64,000 nt of DNA from Lyngbya sp. HA4199-MV5 (GTDB lineage Bacteria; Cyanobacteriota; Cyanobacteriia; Leptolyngbyales; Leptolyngbyaceae). The first letter of the stretch is position 1. Each line of letters begins with the position of its first letter. The stretch is from the NCBI GenBank assembly GCA_019359375.1, contig JAHHHL010000018.1, positions 62,001 through 126,000 of the forward strand, in the 5' to 3' direction. The notes below the pieces were generated by a model. The model was not told the DNA's origin and searched no databases. It saw only the letters and a list, made by a program, of their open reading frames with translations. The position numbers were made by a program, and so were the translations under genes. This document shows positions 53,778 through 63,133 of the stretch, one piece after another.

Positions 53778-56700
53778 ATGATTCTCTCCATCTCCAACTT
53801 CTTTATTCAGCGCCCAATCTTTGCGACGGTTTGCTCCATCGTGGTAACGCTGTTAGGGATTGCTTGTATTCCCACCTTGCCGATCGCCCAGTACCCAGAT
53901 ATTGCACCACCACAGGTAACGGTGACATCCAATTACATCGGTGCGAGTGCGGAAACGGTCGAATCAACCGTCACCAATATTCTGGAGCGAGAGCTAAACG
54001 GCATCAACGATCTGCGCTACATCAAATCCACCAGTGCCAATGATGGGTCTAGCAGCATTAACCTGACCTTTGAACTGGGGCGCAATCAAGATCTGGCAGC
54101 CGTGGATGTTCAAAATAAAGTGTCTACCGTGCAATCGCGCTTACCGGGACCCGTAACCCAGACAGGCGTACAGGTCACTAAGGCAAACAGCAATTTCTTG
54201 TTGGCGATCGGTCTCTACTCCGATCGAGATCAGAAAACGGGGCAAGACGTTTACGACAGCACCTACCTCAGTAACTATGCCGATCTGTACGTTGCCGATG
54301 CGCTGAAACGGATTAAAGGGGTTGGGGGCGTACAAACCTTTGGCGAACGAAAGTATGCCATGCGACTCTGGGTTGACCCTGAACGCTTAGCGAGTCGTGG
54401 GCTAACGCCGCAAGATGTCGTGACGGCACTACAGCAGCAAAACCTTCAAGTTGGTGCGGGACAGATTGGGCAACCCCCTGTCAACGAGGGGCAGCAGTAT
54501 CAATACGCGGTTACGGCACAAGGGCGGCTCAAGAATGCTGAAGAGTTCAACGATCTGGTCGTTAAAACAACCGCCAACGGCACTTTGGTTAAGCTGCGAG
54601 ATGTGGGTCGCGCTGAGCTAGGAGCTGAGAACTATGGCTCACTGTTGCGCTTTACGCCCAGCGATCGCATCACGCACCAAGGGATTGGGCTTGGTATTAC
54701 CCAACAGTTTGGCAGCAATGCCCTGGATACTGCCCATGAGGTGAAGGAGGAAATGAAGAAGCTGGCAGACAGCTTCCCGCCTGGAATGCGCTACGCCGTT
54801 GCGTTTGATACCACAACCTTTATCGAAGCCGGTGCAGAAGAGGTCATCTTCTCGCTCGCTCTGGCGATCGGGCTGGTTGTGCTCATCATCTTTCTCTTCT
54901 TGCAGAATTGGCGATCGGCGTTGATAGCCTCGATCGCCATCCCCGTCGCGTTGCTGGGTACATTCATTTTTGTGAAGCTGCTGGGCTTTTCGATTAATAC
55001 GCTTACCCTGTTTGGCTTAACGCTGGCAACAGGCTTGGTCGTAGACGATGCGATCGTGGTGGTAGAAGATATCACTCGACGGATTCAAGAAGATGGGATG
55101 CGACCAGTGGAGGCAGCGATCGCCTCCATGAATGCACTCATTGGTGCCGTTGTTGCGACCTCCATCGTGCTGGTAACCGTCTTTGTACCCGTTGCCTTTT
55201 TCCCTGGCACGACGGGACAGCTTTACAAACAGTTTGCACTCACGATCGCCTTTTCCATCATTGTTTCCACCTTCAACGCGATTACCCTTACACCTACCCT
55301 ATCTGCACTGCTGCTGCGACGGGGGCAGGTGCCAAATAACTGGTTTTTCAACCGCATCAACGTGGCGATCGACAAAACCCGACAAAGTTATGGTCGAACG
55401 CTTGGAGGTTTGACGCGCCGTAAAGGGCTTGTAGTTGGGCTATTTGCCGCTGCGTTAGGGCTGACCTACTGGGTTTACACAATCGTGCCAGGGGGATTCC
55501 TGCCTGAAGAAGATCAGGGGTATTTCATTACGATCGTTCAGGCACCAGAAGGCGTTTCACTCAACTACACTCGCGGCGTACTGGAACAGGCGGAAGAAAT
55601 TCTGAAGCAGCAGCCAGAAATCGAAAACATTTTTGCCATTGGTGGGTTTAGCTTTAGCGGTGCGACCCCCAATAACGGACTGATTTTCACCACGCTTAAG
55701 CCCTGGGGCGATCGGAAGGGAGCCGAGCAATCAGTCAAAGCCATCATTGGCGGCTTTTTTCCCCGTCCGTCTGGTCTCTTTCCAAAAATGTTGGGCATTA
55801 AGGAAGCGACGGTCATTCCCGTATCCCCACCCGCATTACAGGGTGTCGGAAACTTTGGCGGCTTTGATTTTCAACTGCAAGACCGCACAGGCTTGGGCTT
55901 TGATGTGATTGGTGAAAATCTCAATAAGCTACTCGGGCGGGCGGCAACTTACCCATCGCCCAGCAGCCCTCAGGTTACGGGCTTACGTCCCACCTTCAAC
56001 GCCAATACGCCGCAAATTTCAGTGGAGGTCGATCGCACGCGGGCAAACCAGCTCCAGGTGCCGCTACAGGATATTTTCAACACGCTGCAAACGGCGCTGG
56101 GGTCAACTTATGTGAATGACTTCAACCAATTTGAACGCACGTACCGCGTCTATGTCCAGGCAGATCAACAATTTCGCTCGAATCCAGAAGACATTAAGCG
56201 ACTGTATGTGCGATCGCAAACAGGTCGGATGATTCCACTTAGCAATCTGGTCACGGTCACTCAGACCATTGGACCATCAATTATTACCCACTACAATCTA
56301 TTCCGCTCCGTCGAGATTACAGGCGCAGCAGCACCCGGCGTTAGCTCTGGGCAAGCGCTGAAGGCAATGGAAGCGGTGGCAAAAGAAACCCTGCCTAGAG
56401 GCTTTGGCTATGAATGGTCTGGGCTATCCCTGGAAGAGATCCAGGCGGGGGGTAGCGCGATCTTTATCTTTGCCCTGGGGATTATCTTTGTCTATCTCAC
56501 GTTGGCAGCCCAGTACGAAAGCTATGTTGATCCATTGATCATCCTGCTGACAGTACCACTCGCCATTCTTGGCGCGCTCATTGCCCTCCTGCTGCGCGGC
56601 ACGGCAAACGATGTCTATACGCAAATTGGTTTTGTCATGCTCATTGGCATGGCAAGCAAGAACGGGATTCTGATCGTCGAATTTGCCAACCAGCTTTACG

Positions 56701-57041
56701 AGCAAGGCTGGAGCGTCACAAAAGCCGCCCTAGAAGCATCACAAGAACGGTTAAGACCAATCTTGATGACGGCGATCGCAACCATCGTTGGGGCGATTCC
56801 CCTCTTCGTGGCGACGGGTGCTGGGGCAGCAGCTCGTCAATCGCTTGGCACCGCGATCGTCGGCGGGATGTGCGTTGCCACTATCCTCAGTTTGTTCGTT
56901 GTGCCGATTCTGTACATTGTCATCAAAACGGCGGAAGCACGCTATCGACGGGGTCCTTACAAGCCTGCCCTTACAGATGCACCTGATGCAGACCCCGACA
57001 GCACAACTCGCACCAGTCAGGAAGTGACATCAAAGCGCTAA
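53778..57041 (+). CDS. RND-family efflux pump (AcrB/HAE1-like)
   Basis: The product has about 1087 residues with 12 membrane helices and two large periplasmic loops. ISNFFIQRPIFATVCSIVVT is the standard N-terminus. GLVVDDAIVVVEDITRRIQE carries the TM4 proton-relay Asp pair, and SINLTFELGRNQDLAAVDVQ is the porter-domain block. RASKNGILIVEFANQ-like sequence is near TM10. The family exports drugs and other hydrophobic compounds using proton influx. The frame opens at 53703, but ATG 53778 fits homologues. A good terminator follows 60 bp after the stop. Confidence 0.95.
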   Translation: MILSISNFFIQRPIFATVCSIVVTLLGIACIPTLPIAQYPDIAPPQVTVTSNYIGASAETVESTVTNILERELNGINDLRYIKSTSANDGSSSINLTFELGRNQDLAAVDVQNKVSTVQSRLPGPVTQTGVQVTKANSNFLLAIGLYSDRDQKTGQDVYDSTYLSNYADLYVADALKRIKGVGGVQTFGERKYAMRLWVDPERLASRGLTPQDVVTALQQQNLQVGAGQIGQPPVNEGQQYQYAVTAQGRLKNAEEFNDLVVKTTANGTLVKLRDVGRAELGAENYGSLLRFTPSDRITHQGIGLGITQQFGSNALDTAHEVKEEMKKLADSFPPGMRYAVAFDTTTFIEAGAEEVIFSLALAIGLVVLIIFLFLQNWRSALIASIAIPVALLGTFIFVKLLGFSINTLTLFGLTLATGLVVDDAIVVVEDITRRIQEDGMRPVEAAIASMNALIGAVVATSIVLVTVFVPVAFFPGTTGQLYKQFALTIAFSIIVSTFNAITLTPTLSALLLRRGQVPNNWFFNRINVAIDKTRQSYGRTLGGLTRRKGLVVGLFAAALGLTYWVYTIVPGGFLPEEDQGYFITIVQAPEGVSLNYTRGVLEQAEEILKQQPEIENIFAIGGFSFSGATPNNGLIFTTLKPWGDRKGAEQSVKAIIGGFFPRPSGLFPKMLGIKEATVIPVSPPALQGVGNFGGFDFQLQDRTGLGFDVIGENLNKLLGRAATYPSPSSPQVTGLRPTFNANTPQISVEVDRTRANQLQVPLQDIFNTLQTALGSTYVNDFNQFERTYRVYVQADQQFRSNPEDIKRLYVRSQTGRMIPLSNLVTVTQTIGPSIITHYNLFRSVEITGAAAPGVSSGQALKAMEAVAKETLPRGFGYEWSGLSLEEIQAGGSAIFIFALGIIFVYLTLAAQYESYVDPLIILLTVPLAILGALIALLLRGTANDVYTQIGFVMLIGMASKNGILIVEFANQLYEQGWSVTKAALEASQERLRPILMTAIATIVGAIPLFVATGAGAAARQSLGTAIVGGMCVATILSLFVVPILYIVIKTAEARYRRGPYKPALTDAPDADPDSTTRTSQEVTSKR

Positions 57042-57100
57042 GTGGCAACCGCCAACTTGATGCTTGGGGTAAGGCACCGTCAAATTAACCCAAAGCCCAA

Positions 57101-57150
57101 TGACCAGCAGAGAACCCTATGCGGCTCTTCTCGGCTGGTCAATCATTTTT
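57101..57150 (+). terminator. Intrinsic terminator of the RND operon
   Basis: TGACCAGCAGAGAA (57101-57114) pairs with TTCTCGGCTGGTCA (57128-57141) over 14 bp with one mismatch. ATCATTTTTCT follows. The position, 60 bp after the pump stop, fits the end of the operon. Confidence 0.88.
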
Positions 57151-57451
57151 CTAAGATCGCAGATTTATGAATGTGAATTCTCTGCGTAAGGACATAGCAT
57201 GTCCCTACAGAAATTACCTTTACAGTTGATTGAATTTACGATGCTTAGTGAAGACAGCACGAAGTTATGCCCCACGTATCCTAGTCGATCGCAAAACTAT
57301 CTTGAAGTTGAGCGTCAAAATCCTGATCGCGATCGCTTTTTCTGTAAAAAGGAGAGGCAGTCCAAAACAGGTGCAGGGTTACTCCTGTGAAACCATCCGC
57401 TATTACCGCACCTGTCAACGCTGCACGGCTGATTGCGTTCATGAGTGCAAA
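57151..57451. other. Gap between RND terminator and next gene
   Basis: A small dyad, GGACAT-AGC-ATGTCC, with CCTACAG after it (57190-57211) is related to the GTAGGGAC palindrome family. An open frame without family-like sequence spans 57230-57451 and joins the next gene in frame. I regard it as non-coding, although its Cys-rich end (YRTCQRCTADCVHEC) deserves notice. Confidence 0.45.
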
Positions 57452-58204
57452 ATGACTTATCAACAGAATTTTCTTCAGGCGAACGGGCTATTGCTGCAAT
57501 GTCTTCCTGTTGCGAAGATTCTCACCCTCACGGTCTTTTCCACAATCGCTGTGCCAGCCGCCGCGATCGTGCTCCTTGCCGCCGATCGTGCAGGGGCGCA
57601 AACCTCACGAGCCTGCGAGTCATTGTATAACCCTGGTACAGCACAGCAGCGCACGAAAGCGGGCTTGCTGGACGGTAGAGTGGGACCCATTAAGCTTGTC
57701 AACAATACCGCCACCGCCACCATTATTTCGCTGTATCATCCTGAGGCTCCAAAGCGCGTCTTTAAATATTGGTTCGCTGAGCCAGGGCAAAGCTACCTGC
57801 TAGGAACCGATAACTACAGTAGCGATTGGGGTATTCAGGTCGATGAAGGACCCATCTGCCTTGTAGGGCGAGTTTCTACCTGGGATGGGCAAACATTTAC
57901 CACCTTTCCCAGTCGCTTATATATCGCAGACTTTCCTTTGACTGCTGCGGCACCCGTGACGAGAGGACAAGCGCCAGCGCAAGCTCCATCCCCAGCACTT
58001 CAAACGCCTGAAACCTACGAGACGATCGCCACCAAGCAAATTGCCACAGGAGAAGCCCGCGATGGTCTGATTTCGTTGCTGCGCGCGGCTGATCTCTACC
58101 GAGCCAATGGACGCGTGAAAGAAGAACAGCGGGTACGCGATCGCATCCAGGCGATCCGTAAAACCGACAGCGCTTCGACTCCAGACTCGACCCTCAAGCG
58201 ATAA
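57452..58204 (+). CDS. Exported protein of unknown function
   Basis: The product has about 250 residues. A hydrophobic segment (about 22-46) ending RAGAQT looks like a signal peptide. The domain that follows contains KLVNNTATATIISLYHPEAP and FAEPGQSYLLGTDNYSSDWG. A Pro/Ala-rich linker and a helical C-terminal part (LLRAADLYRANGRVKEEQRV), resembling a single TPR, complete it. No known family is recognised. ATG 57452 is chosen; the frame extends to 57230. Confidence 0.6.
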   Translation: MTYQQNFLQANGLLLQCLPVAKILTLTVFSTIAVPAAAIVLLAADRAGAQTSRACESLYNPGTAQQRTKAGLLDGRVGPIKLVNNTATATIISLYHPEAPKRVFKYWFAEPGQSYLLGTDNYSSDWGIQVDEGPICLVGRVSTWDGQTFTTFPSRLYIADFPLTAAAPVTRGQAPAQAPSPALQTPETYETIATKQIATGEARDGLISLLRAADLYRANGRVKEEQRVRDRIQAIRKTDSASTPDSTLKR

Positions 58205-58229
58205 AGCCTATCTGACCAACAACTAACAA

Positions 58230-58868
58230 CTAACAACTATTCCTGACAAACACCGATCGATACACCGCTTCTCCCCGCTCCATTGTCGAGGTTTCACGTT
58301 CGGTGGGGATGGGAAGAGGATTGGCATCTAGCCAGCTACTGTGCTTGCAGGCAAAGGCAGGATGGGCAGAGAAGCGATCGCGCATTTCGATCGCTACTTC
58401 TTCGACATCGGATTGAATGAAGACCGTACCACTGCTAGTCAGTGCATATGCCAATGCTTCGATCAGTTCTGGCTGCACGACGCGGCGCTTTTGGTGCTTG
58501 CGCTTAAACCACGGATCGGGAAATTGAATGGTGACTTGCTGGAGTTGCCCTATAGGGAGCGATCGCAGCAAGGGACGCAGCGAATTGTTAGCATTGCAAA
58601 ACAGGTAGTGCAGATTGGTCAAACCCAACTCTGTTTTCCACCCATTTGCCTGCTCAACCAGCGGTTCTCGAATTTCTAGCCCCAAAAAATTCCAGTCTGG
58701 CTGCACCTGCGCCATTTGCAAAAGAAAGCGACCTTTGCCGCAACCAATGTCAAGATGGAGTGGTCGATCGAGGTTATGATAAACCGTTGCCCACTCCGGC
58801 GGACTGATGGGAGTTTGATACTTTTTGCTGAGTGGATTAACGTGTTCACGCACGCGCACAATGGACAA
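58230..58868 (-). CDS. trmB: tRNA (guanine-N7)-methyltransferase
   Basis: TrmB makes m7G46 in tRNA variable loops. The product has 212 residues. REHVNPLSKKYQTPI is at the N-terminus, LHLDIGCGKGRFLLQMA is the SAM motif I, and FPDPWFKRKHQKRRVVQPEL is the family signature. The start appears to be TTG 58868, with AGGAGG about 10 nt upstream. GTG codons at 58859 and 58853 are alternatives. The start lies head to head with the metallophosphoesterase gene, whose longest frame begins at the same base. Confidence 0.95.
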   Translation of the reverse strand: MSIVRVREHVNPLSKKYQTPISPPEWATVYHNLDRPLHLDIGCGKGRFLLQMAQVQPDWNFLGLEIREPLVEQANGWKTELGLTNLHYLFCNANNSLRPLLRSLPIGQLQQVTIQFPDPWFKRKHQKRRVVQPELIEALAYALTSSGTVFIQSDVEEVAIEMRDRFSAHPAFACKHSSWLDANPLPIPTERETSTMERGEAVYRSVFVRNSC

Positions 58869-58903
58869 TGGAAAAACACCTCCTGGAGAACGGGATCGTT
58901 CCT

Positions 58904-60007
58904 ATGAGTCTTAATTTTCGTTTTGCTATCATTAGCGATCTGCACATTGCGTTACCGCAGACGATTTGGAATCATCCCAATCGCTTCCATCTGGTTGAAG
59001 TCAGCATTCCAGCGTTAGAAATCATCCTCGATCGCTTGAGCAATTGTGAGTTGGACTTTTTGCTGTTGCCGGGTGATTTGACCCAGCATGGTGAACCTGC
59101 AAACCATGCGTGGCTGGCAGAACGACTGGCGCAGTTGCCCTACCCCACCTATGTGATTCCAGGCAATCATGACGTACCGAGTGTGCAGGCGAATGACACC
59201 GCGATCGGGCTGGCGGACTTTCCACACTACTACCGATCGTTTGGCTATGACAATCCCCAGCAGCTTTATTACACCTGCCCACTGCTGGCAGGAGTGCGGC
59301 TGATCGGTCTTAATTCTAACCAATTTGACGAGCAGGGTAAGCAGCAGGGCTACCTGGATGACGAGCAGTTGCAGTGGCTGCAAGATGTATTAGCCACGCA
59401 TTCAGACGAACTTATCCTGGTCATGGTGCATCACAATGTGGTGGAGCATTTGCCGGGGCAGTCGCGCCACTCGTTGGGACGACGCTACATGCTGGATAAT
59501 GCGCCAGCGCTACAGCAAATATTGCGATCGGCGAATGCCCAGCTCGTGTTTACAGGACATTTGCATGTGCAGGATATTGCTTGCTCACAGGGTGTTTATG
59601 ACATCACAACGGGTTCACTGGTGAGTTATCCCCATCCGTACCGGGTGTTGGAATTGCGGACAGACGAGTTTGGACAGCGATCGCTCCACATTGCCTCTGG
59701 GCGTGTTGAGTCCGTACCAGGATGGGAAACCTTGCAGGAGACTTCGCGGAACTTTATGGGCGATCGCTCCCAGCCGTTTATGCTCCAGCTTCTCATGCAG
59801 TCACCGCTCAAACTGTCTCAAGCGGAAGCTGAAACGCTTGCACCCAGCCTGCGTTACTTTTGGGCAGACCTCGCCAATGGGGATGCCATGTTTAAGTTTC
59901 CTGAGTTTCCGGCGGCTGCCCGTCGCTATTTTGAACGGTTTAGCGCGATCGATGCTAATGGGCGATCGCACCGCATCGACAACACCGCTACCCTGCCATT
60001 GCAGTAG
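58904..60007 (+). CDS. Calcineurin-like metallophosphoesterase
   Basis: The product has about 367 residues. Metal-binding motifs occur in order: FAIISDLHIALP, LLLPGDLTQHGEP, YVIPGNHDVPSV, LILVMVHHN and LVFTGHLHVQD. The layout resembles the CpdA/YfcE-type phosphodiesterases, but the 120-residue C-terminal region is distinctive and the substrate is unknown. ATG 58904 is chosen because SLNFRFAIISDLH is the natural N-terminus. An ATG at 58868 would overlap the trmB start exactly. Confidence 0.9.
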   Translation: MSLNFRFAIISDLHIALPQTIWNHPNRFHLVEVSIPALEIILDRLSNCELDFLLLPGDLTQHGEPANHAWLAERLAQLPYPTYVIPGNHDVPSVQANDTAIGLADFPHYYRSFGYDNPQQLYYTCPLLAGVRLIGLNSNQFDEQGKQQGYLDDEQLQWLQDVLATHSDELILVMVHHNVVEHLPGQSRHSLGRRYMLDNAPALQQILRSANAQLVFTGHLHVQDIACSQGVYDITTGSLVSYPHPYRVLELRTDEFGQRSLHIASGRVESVPGWETLQETSRNFMGDRSQPFMLQLLMQSPLKLSQAEAETLAPSLRYFWADLANGDAMFKFPEFPAAARRYFERFSAIDANGRSHRIDNTATLPLQ

Positions 60008-60051
60008 GGGCAAAGCATTCGGTCAGTCATTCCGTGCTTTTTCCAGGATTA

Positions 60052-60453
60052 TTAACTGGCTGGCTGTAACAAACGTACAAATCCTTCTTGCTCAAAATGT
60101 CGATCAGTTGTCGATGCCTCAGAGACACCCCGTTGACGCATCAAAATAAAGCTGACAGCATCGCACAGTGAATAAGTTTTATCTTGTCGTAAAATTAACA
60201 ACTCAATTGCTGCTCGATGTATCGGTTCATCAACCCATGCAGTTTCTACGTCCGGGCTGCTCAGCAGATCAACTACAAAATCAAGAACCGAAGAACGTGA
60301 AAATCGTCTTGCATTTGCAAGTGCTACATATTCTGCAATAACGTAGCTATGAGTCAGGCGAACTTTTGCTTTTTGATAATCAATACAAGCTTGCGTATGA
60401 AGCGGTTCAGATGAAAAGTGAAGACAGAGCAATCCAGATGTATCGAGGAGCAT
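60052..60453 (-). CDS. VapC-type PIN-domain toxin
   Basis: The product has 133 residues. PIN active-site acidic residues are present: Asp4 in LLDTSGLL, Glu41 in VIAEYVAL, Asp98 in LCDAVSFILM and Asp117 in STTDRHF. Such proteins are RNases that cut tRNA or rRNA when free of antitoxin. It follows its antitoxin with a 1-nt overlap (TAATG). Confidence 0.88.
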   Translation of the reverse strand: MLLDTSGLLCLHFSSEPLHTQACIDYQKAKVRLTHSYVIAEYVALANARRFSRSSVLDFVVDLLSSPDVETAWVDEPIHRAAIELLILRQDKTYSLCDAVSFILMRQRGVSEASTTDRHFEQEGFVRLLQPAS

Positions 60454-60740
60454 TATTCTTCCTCATGGGTACTGGCATACTCTCTAACTAAATCAGCATC
60501 AATGCTTTCATTATCTAAACCCATAGAACTATCTAGCTCTAACGTCCCAAAATGACGCTCAAACCTTGCCCGTGCTGCATTCCTCTCAGCTTCGTCTAGA
60601 AGTAACTTGAAAGCTTGACTGAACTGCCGCTCTAACAAGGTTGCTGCTAATTGCGCTGGAGAAATCCCAATTGTTTGCGCTTGTAGCTGAATGGCAGCAA
60701 ACACCTGTTCACTTAATTCTAAAGTCAGAACTTGGCTCAT
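60453..60740 (-). CDS. VapB-like antitoxin
   Basis: The product has 95 residues. The ribbon-helix-helix-like N-terminus LTLELSEQVFAAIQLQAQTI is followed by a charged helical region with LLLDEAERNAARARFERHFG and an acidic C-terminus. Position directly before the PIN gene, with overlapping stop and start, supports antitoxin function. The exact antitoxin class is not certain. Confidence 0.8.
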   Translation of the reverse strand: MSQVLTLELSEQVFAAIQLQAQTIGISPAQLAATLLERQFSQAFKLLLDEAERNAARARFERHFGTLELDSSMGLDNESIDADLVREYASTHEEE

Positions 60741-60898
60741 GAGGGTTTAGAGGATGCAGACGTATGTCTGATTATAGCCTCGCTGAAACAAGCGACTCTG
60801 GAAAAGTTGCCTTGACTGACACCAACATCCAACTGACGCTTGTTCCAACTAATCGCCTCTTAGTGCTGTCACAACCCAGAAACAAAACCAGCTAACAA

Positions 60899-62191
60899 CT
60901 ACTGAAACGGTTGGCGCACAATCCCAAACACGGAGGTATAGCCGTGCAGGAAGGTGCTGTTACCTACGGGACCAATTTCGCCACTGCAAAAGAACCCACT
61001 CAGCGGGATGCGAGGAAAGTAACGGCTGAAAAGCTGAGAATCGAAATTGGGTTCGTCGTACAACTGTTCACCCCGTCCTACGCAGGCAAACATCAGCGCC
61101 CCGATCGTCCCAGAAGGGTTTGTCAACTGATAGCGTTCGAGCAGCATTTCCAGATCTTCGGCAGACGTTTCCGCATCGCGGAGGTGAAACTGAATGCGCT
61201 GACCCGGACGAATGCGATCGCCGATCGCGATCGCGCCCACTCTGGGATCAACCCCCAACAAATACCGAATCAAAAAGTCTCCCTGCTCCAGTTCTTGTTT
61301 GAACTCATTTTGCGCTATGCCGACGAAAAGGGCATTTTGCGCCAGCATCCGATCCTCTTCATCAAGCGTCTGGATGAGATCTTGCAACACTTCTAACGGC
61401 GTGCGCTTTTGAGACACCCGTGAGCCGCCGCCATGCGGTACAGGGCTTGAATCTGCCTGTTCTTCTAACCCCAGCAGAATGTTTCGTTCGCCCTCTGTCA
61501 CCCAGTAGGGTTGTCCAATCGGTCGGCACCCTTGCGCCACGATCGTCTCTAGCACCACATTTCCGCTTAGAGCCAGACCCACTACCCCTTCTCGTTTCAG
61601 GCGGTAATCGCAAAATAAACCACCATTTCCGTCATTGGTGCCTGCACTGGCAACGCCACCCACCTTGACGGAACCAGGGTAGGCAAAATCAAGCCCCTGG
61701 AGCAGGTCGTTGATCTTATTAAAAGTCTGATCAGCCAGCAAGATGAACTGGGGCTGATCGTCAATGGGCACACCAATCAACTCAACCCAGGCATCGGGTG
61801 AACTATCCAAATCGGGCAGTTGCTCGGCGGTGAGGTGAAATGACTCCACCGTGACACCCGGCAACGTCGCTAACGTCAGCGCGATCGCGGGTTCTCTCTC
61901 AATTTCTTGAAGCTGAGCTTTGCCAGTTGTTCCCACAACACCTGTGCCCCCACAGCCAATGAGGGGAATGTTGGGCAGCCGCTCTCGAAGCAGTGGCATC
62001 AGACGAGAATATTCACTCGCAAAGGCAGCGGCAATAAACACAAAGCCAACATCAGGCGCACCGATCAGTGCCGCTTGTGCCTTTTGTACCACGTCATCTA
62101 CAGCAGCTTCTAGCGATGGGCGCATCGATAGCGTACTCACCCACTGGGTTGCGTCGGCGGGTGTTGCTTTAGCGATGTCTCCTCCGGTCAT
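60899..62191 (-). CDS. FIST-domain signalling protein
   Basis: The product has about 430 residues. A FIST_N domain (about 30-260; VGFVFIAAAFASEYSRLMPL, then LIGCGGTGVVG) precedes a FIST_C domain (about 265-420; GLFCDYRLKREGVVGLALSG, with LMFACVGRGEQLY and FSRYFPRIPLSGFFCSGEIG). FIST proteins are proposed ligand-binding sensors, possibly for amino acids, usually near chemotaxis or two-component genes. Here it stands alone. I chose ATG 62191 because AGGAGG lies 6 nt upstream, although the frame opens at 62293. Confidence 0.92.
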   Translation of the reverse strand: MTGGDIAKATPADATQWVSTLSMRPSLEAAVDDVVQKAQAALIGAPDVGFVFIAAAFASEYSRLMPLLRERLPNIPLIGCGGTGVVGTTGKAQLQEIEREPAIALTLATLPGVTVESFHLTAEQLPDLDSSPDAWVELIGVPIDDQPQFILLADQTFNKINDLLQGLDFAYPGSVKVGGVASAGTNDGNGGLFCDYRLKREGVVGLALSGNVVLETIVAQGCRPIGQPYWVTEGERNILLGLEEQADSSPVPHGGGSRVSQKRTPLEVLQDLIQTLDEEDRMLAQNALFVGIAQNEFKQELEQGDFLIRYLLGVDPRVGAIAIGDRIRPGQRIQFHLRDAETSAEDLEMLLERYQLTNPSGTIGALMFACVGRGEQLYDEPNFDSQLFSRYFPRIPLSGFFCSGEIGPVGNSTFLHGYTSVFGIVRQPFQ

Positions 62192-62605
62192 GCGTTCCTC
62201 CTTTGCGCAAAGGATGATCACCAGCGTAACTGGAAATGTTTCGATCGTTTGAAGATTATGGGCAATTATTAGAACGGTCTCAACAATTCTCAAGCTTCCT
62301 ACAGCAACTGACGGCTCTAGTCAGGTCGTGTTAGCGTTACGATAAGTAAAGGTGGAATGATACCCGTCGCCCTCTCCTCATCTTGAGGGTAACGAAAAAA
62401 TCCTGACCGATTTGGTACTGTCCCCTGAGGCGCGATCGCGCTCTGCCGTACCCGCGCAGAGATGACTAAGGCGATGGATGTAAGCGTACATCAATCGGGC
62501 GATCGACACGATGCTAAAGTGCAGGCAGACGGCTGTAGCTTATGAATCAGTCAAAAGCCAGCACTTACCCCATACTCGATAAGAATGATTAGTAGCGAAC
62601 AATCC
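62192..62605. other. Intergenic region upstream of cp12
   Basis: The 414 bp lie between divergent genes and hold both promoters. No repeat, dyad or extra gene is clear. Two HIP1-like cores occur near 62432 and 62501. Confidence 0.45.
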
Positions 62606-62830
62606 ATGAGCGATATTCAAGAAAAAATCCAAGACGAGTTACAGCAAGCCCGCGCCGCTTGCGATGTGAATGGCAGCAACTCCCCTGAGTGTGCCGCCGC
62701 CTGGGATGCCGTCGAAGAATTGCAAGCGGAAGCCTCACATCAACGCGAAACCAAGCCCAAGAAAAACTCCCTCGAAATCTACTGCGACGATAACCCTGAA
62801 GCGGCTGAATGCCGGATTTACGAAGACTAA
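62606..62830 (+). CDS. cp12: CP12, Calvin cycle regulatory protein
   Basis: CP12 clamps GAPDH and phosphoribulokinase in an inactive complex in the dark. The product has 74 residues, the usual size. Both redox Cys pairs are present: Cys19 and Cys29 around the AWDAVEEL core (residues 32-39), and Cys60 and Cys69 in YCDDNPEAAECRIYED, the GAPDH-binding C-terminus. ATG 62606 is preferred over the frame opening at 62585. A strong terminator follows. Confidence 0.96.
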   Translation: MSDIQEKIQDELQQARAACDVNGSNSPECAAAWDAVEELQAEASHQRETKPKKNSLEIYCDDNPEAAECRIYED

Positions 62831-62895
62831 TGTTTGCTGTCTCCAGTCACCAACGCTGAACACCCAACACGGTTTATGCTGGTAGGGTGGTCGAG

Positions 62896-62945
62896 TTGAC
62901 GAGTTGCTAAGCTGCTAATCAGCATTAGGCGACTCGTCAATTTTT
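62896..62945 (+). terminator. Intrinsic terminator after cp12
   Basis: TTGACGAGT (62896-62904) and ACTCGTCAA (62932-62940) form a perfect 9-bp outer stem around a loop with further internal pairing, followed directly by TTTTT. Confidence 0.85.
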
Positions 62946-63052
62946 GCGTTCAGCTTCATATAAAAGCCTCCTGGTATAAAATTAGCGTCTAAAATTAGAA
63001 CCCGGAAGTTCAAGCCACGATGTTGGTTGCAATGCGCCATGCTTTTGGTGAA

Positions 63053-63076
63053 GACCTCTAAGGTTTGCGTAAGTCC
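63053..63076. repeat. Half copy of the GACTTACGCA repeat element
   Basis: GACCTCTAAGGTTTGCGTAA, ending GTCC, matches the right half of the 88-bp element at 51576-51663 with a few changes. The left half is not recognisable. Confidence 0.55.
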
Positions 63077-63133
63077 AACTCTAAAATTTCCATTGATTGC
63101 TGATCTGTTTTACTCACTGCCGATCTGATTGTT

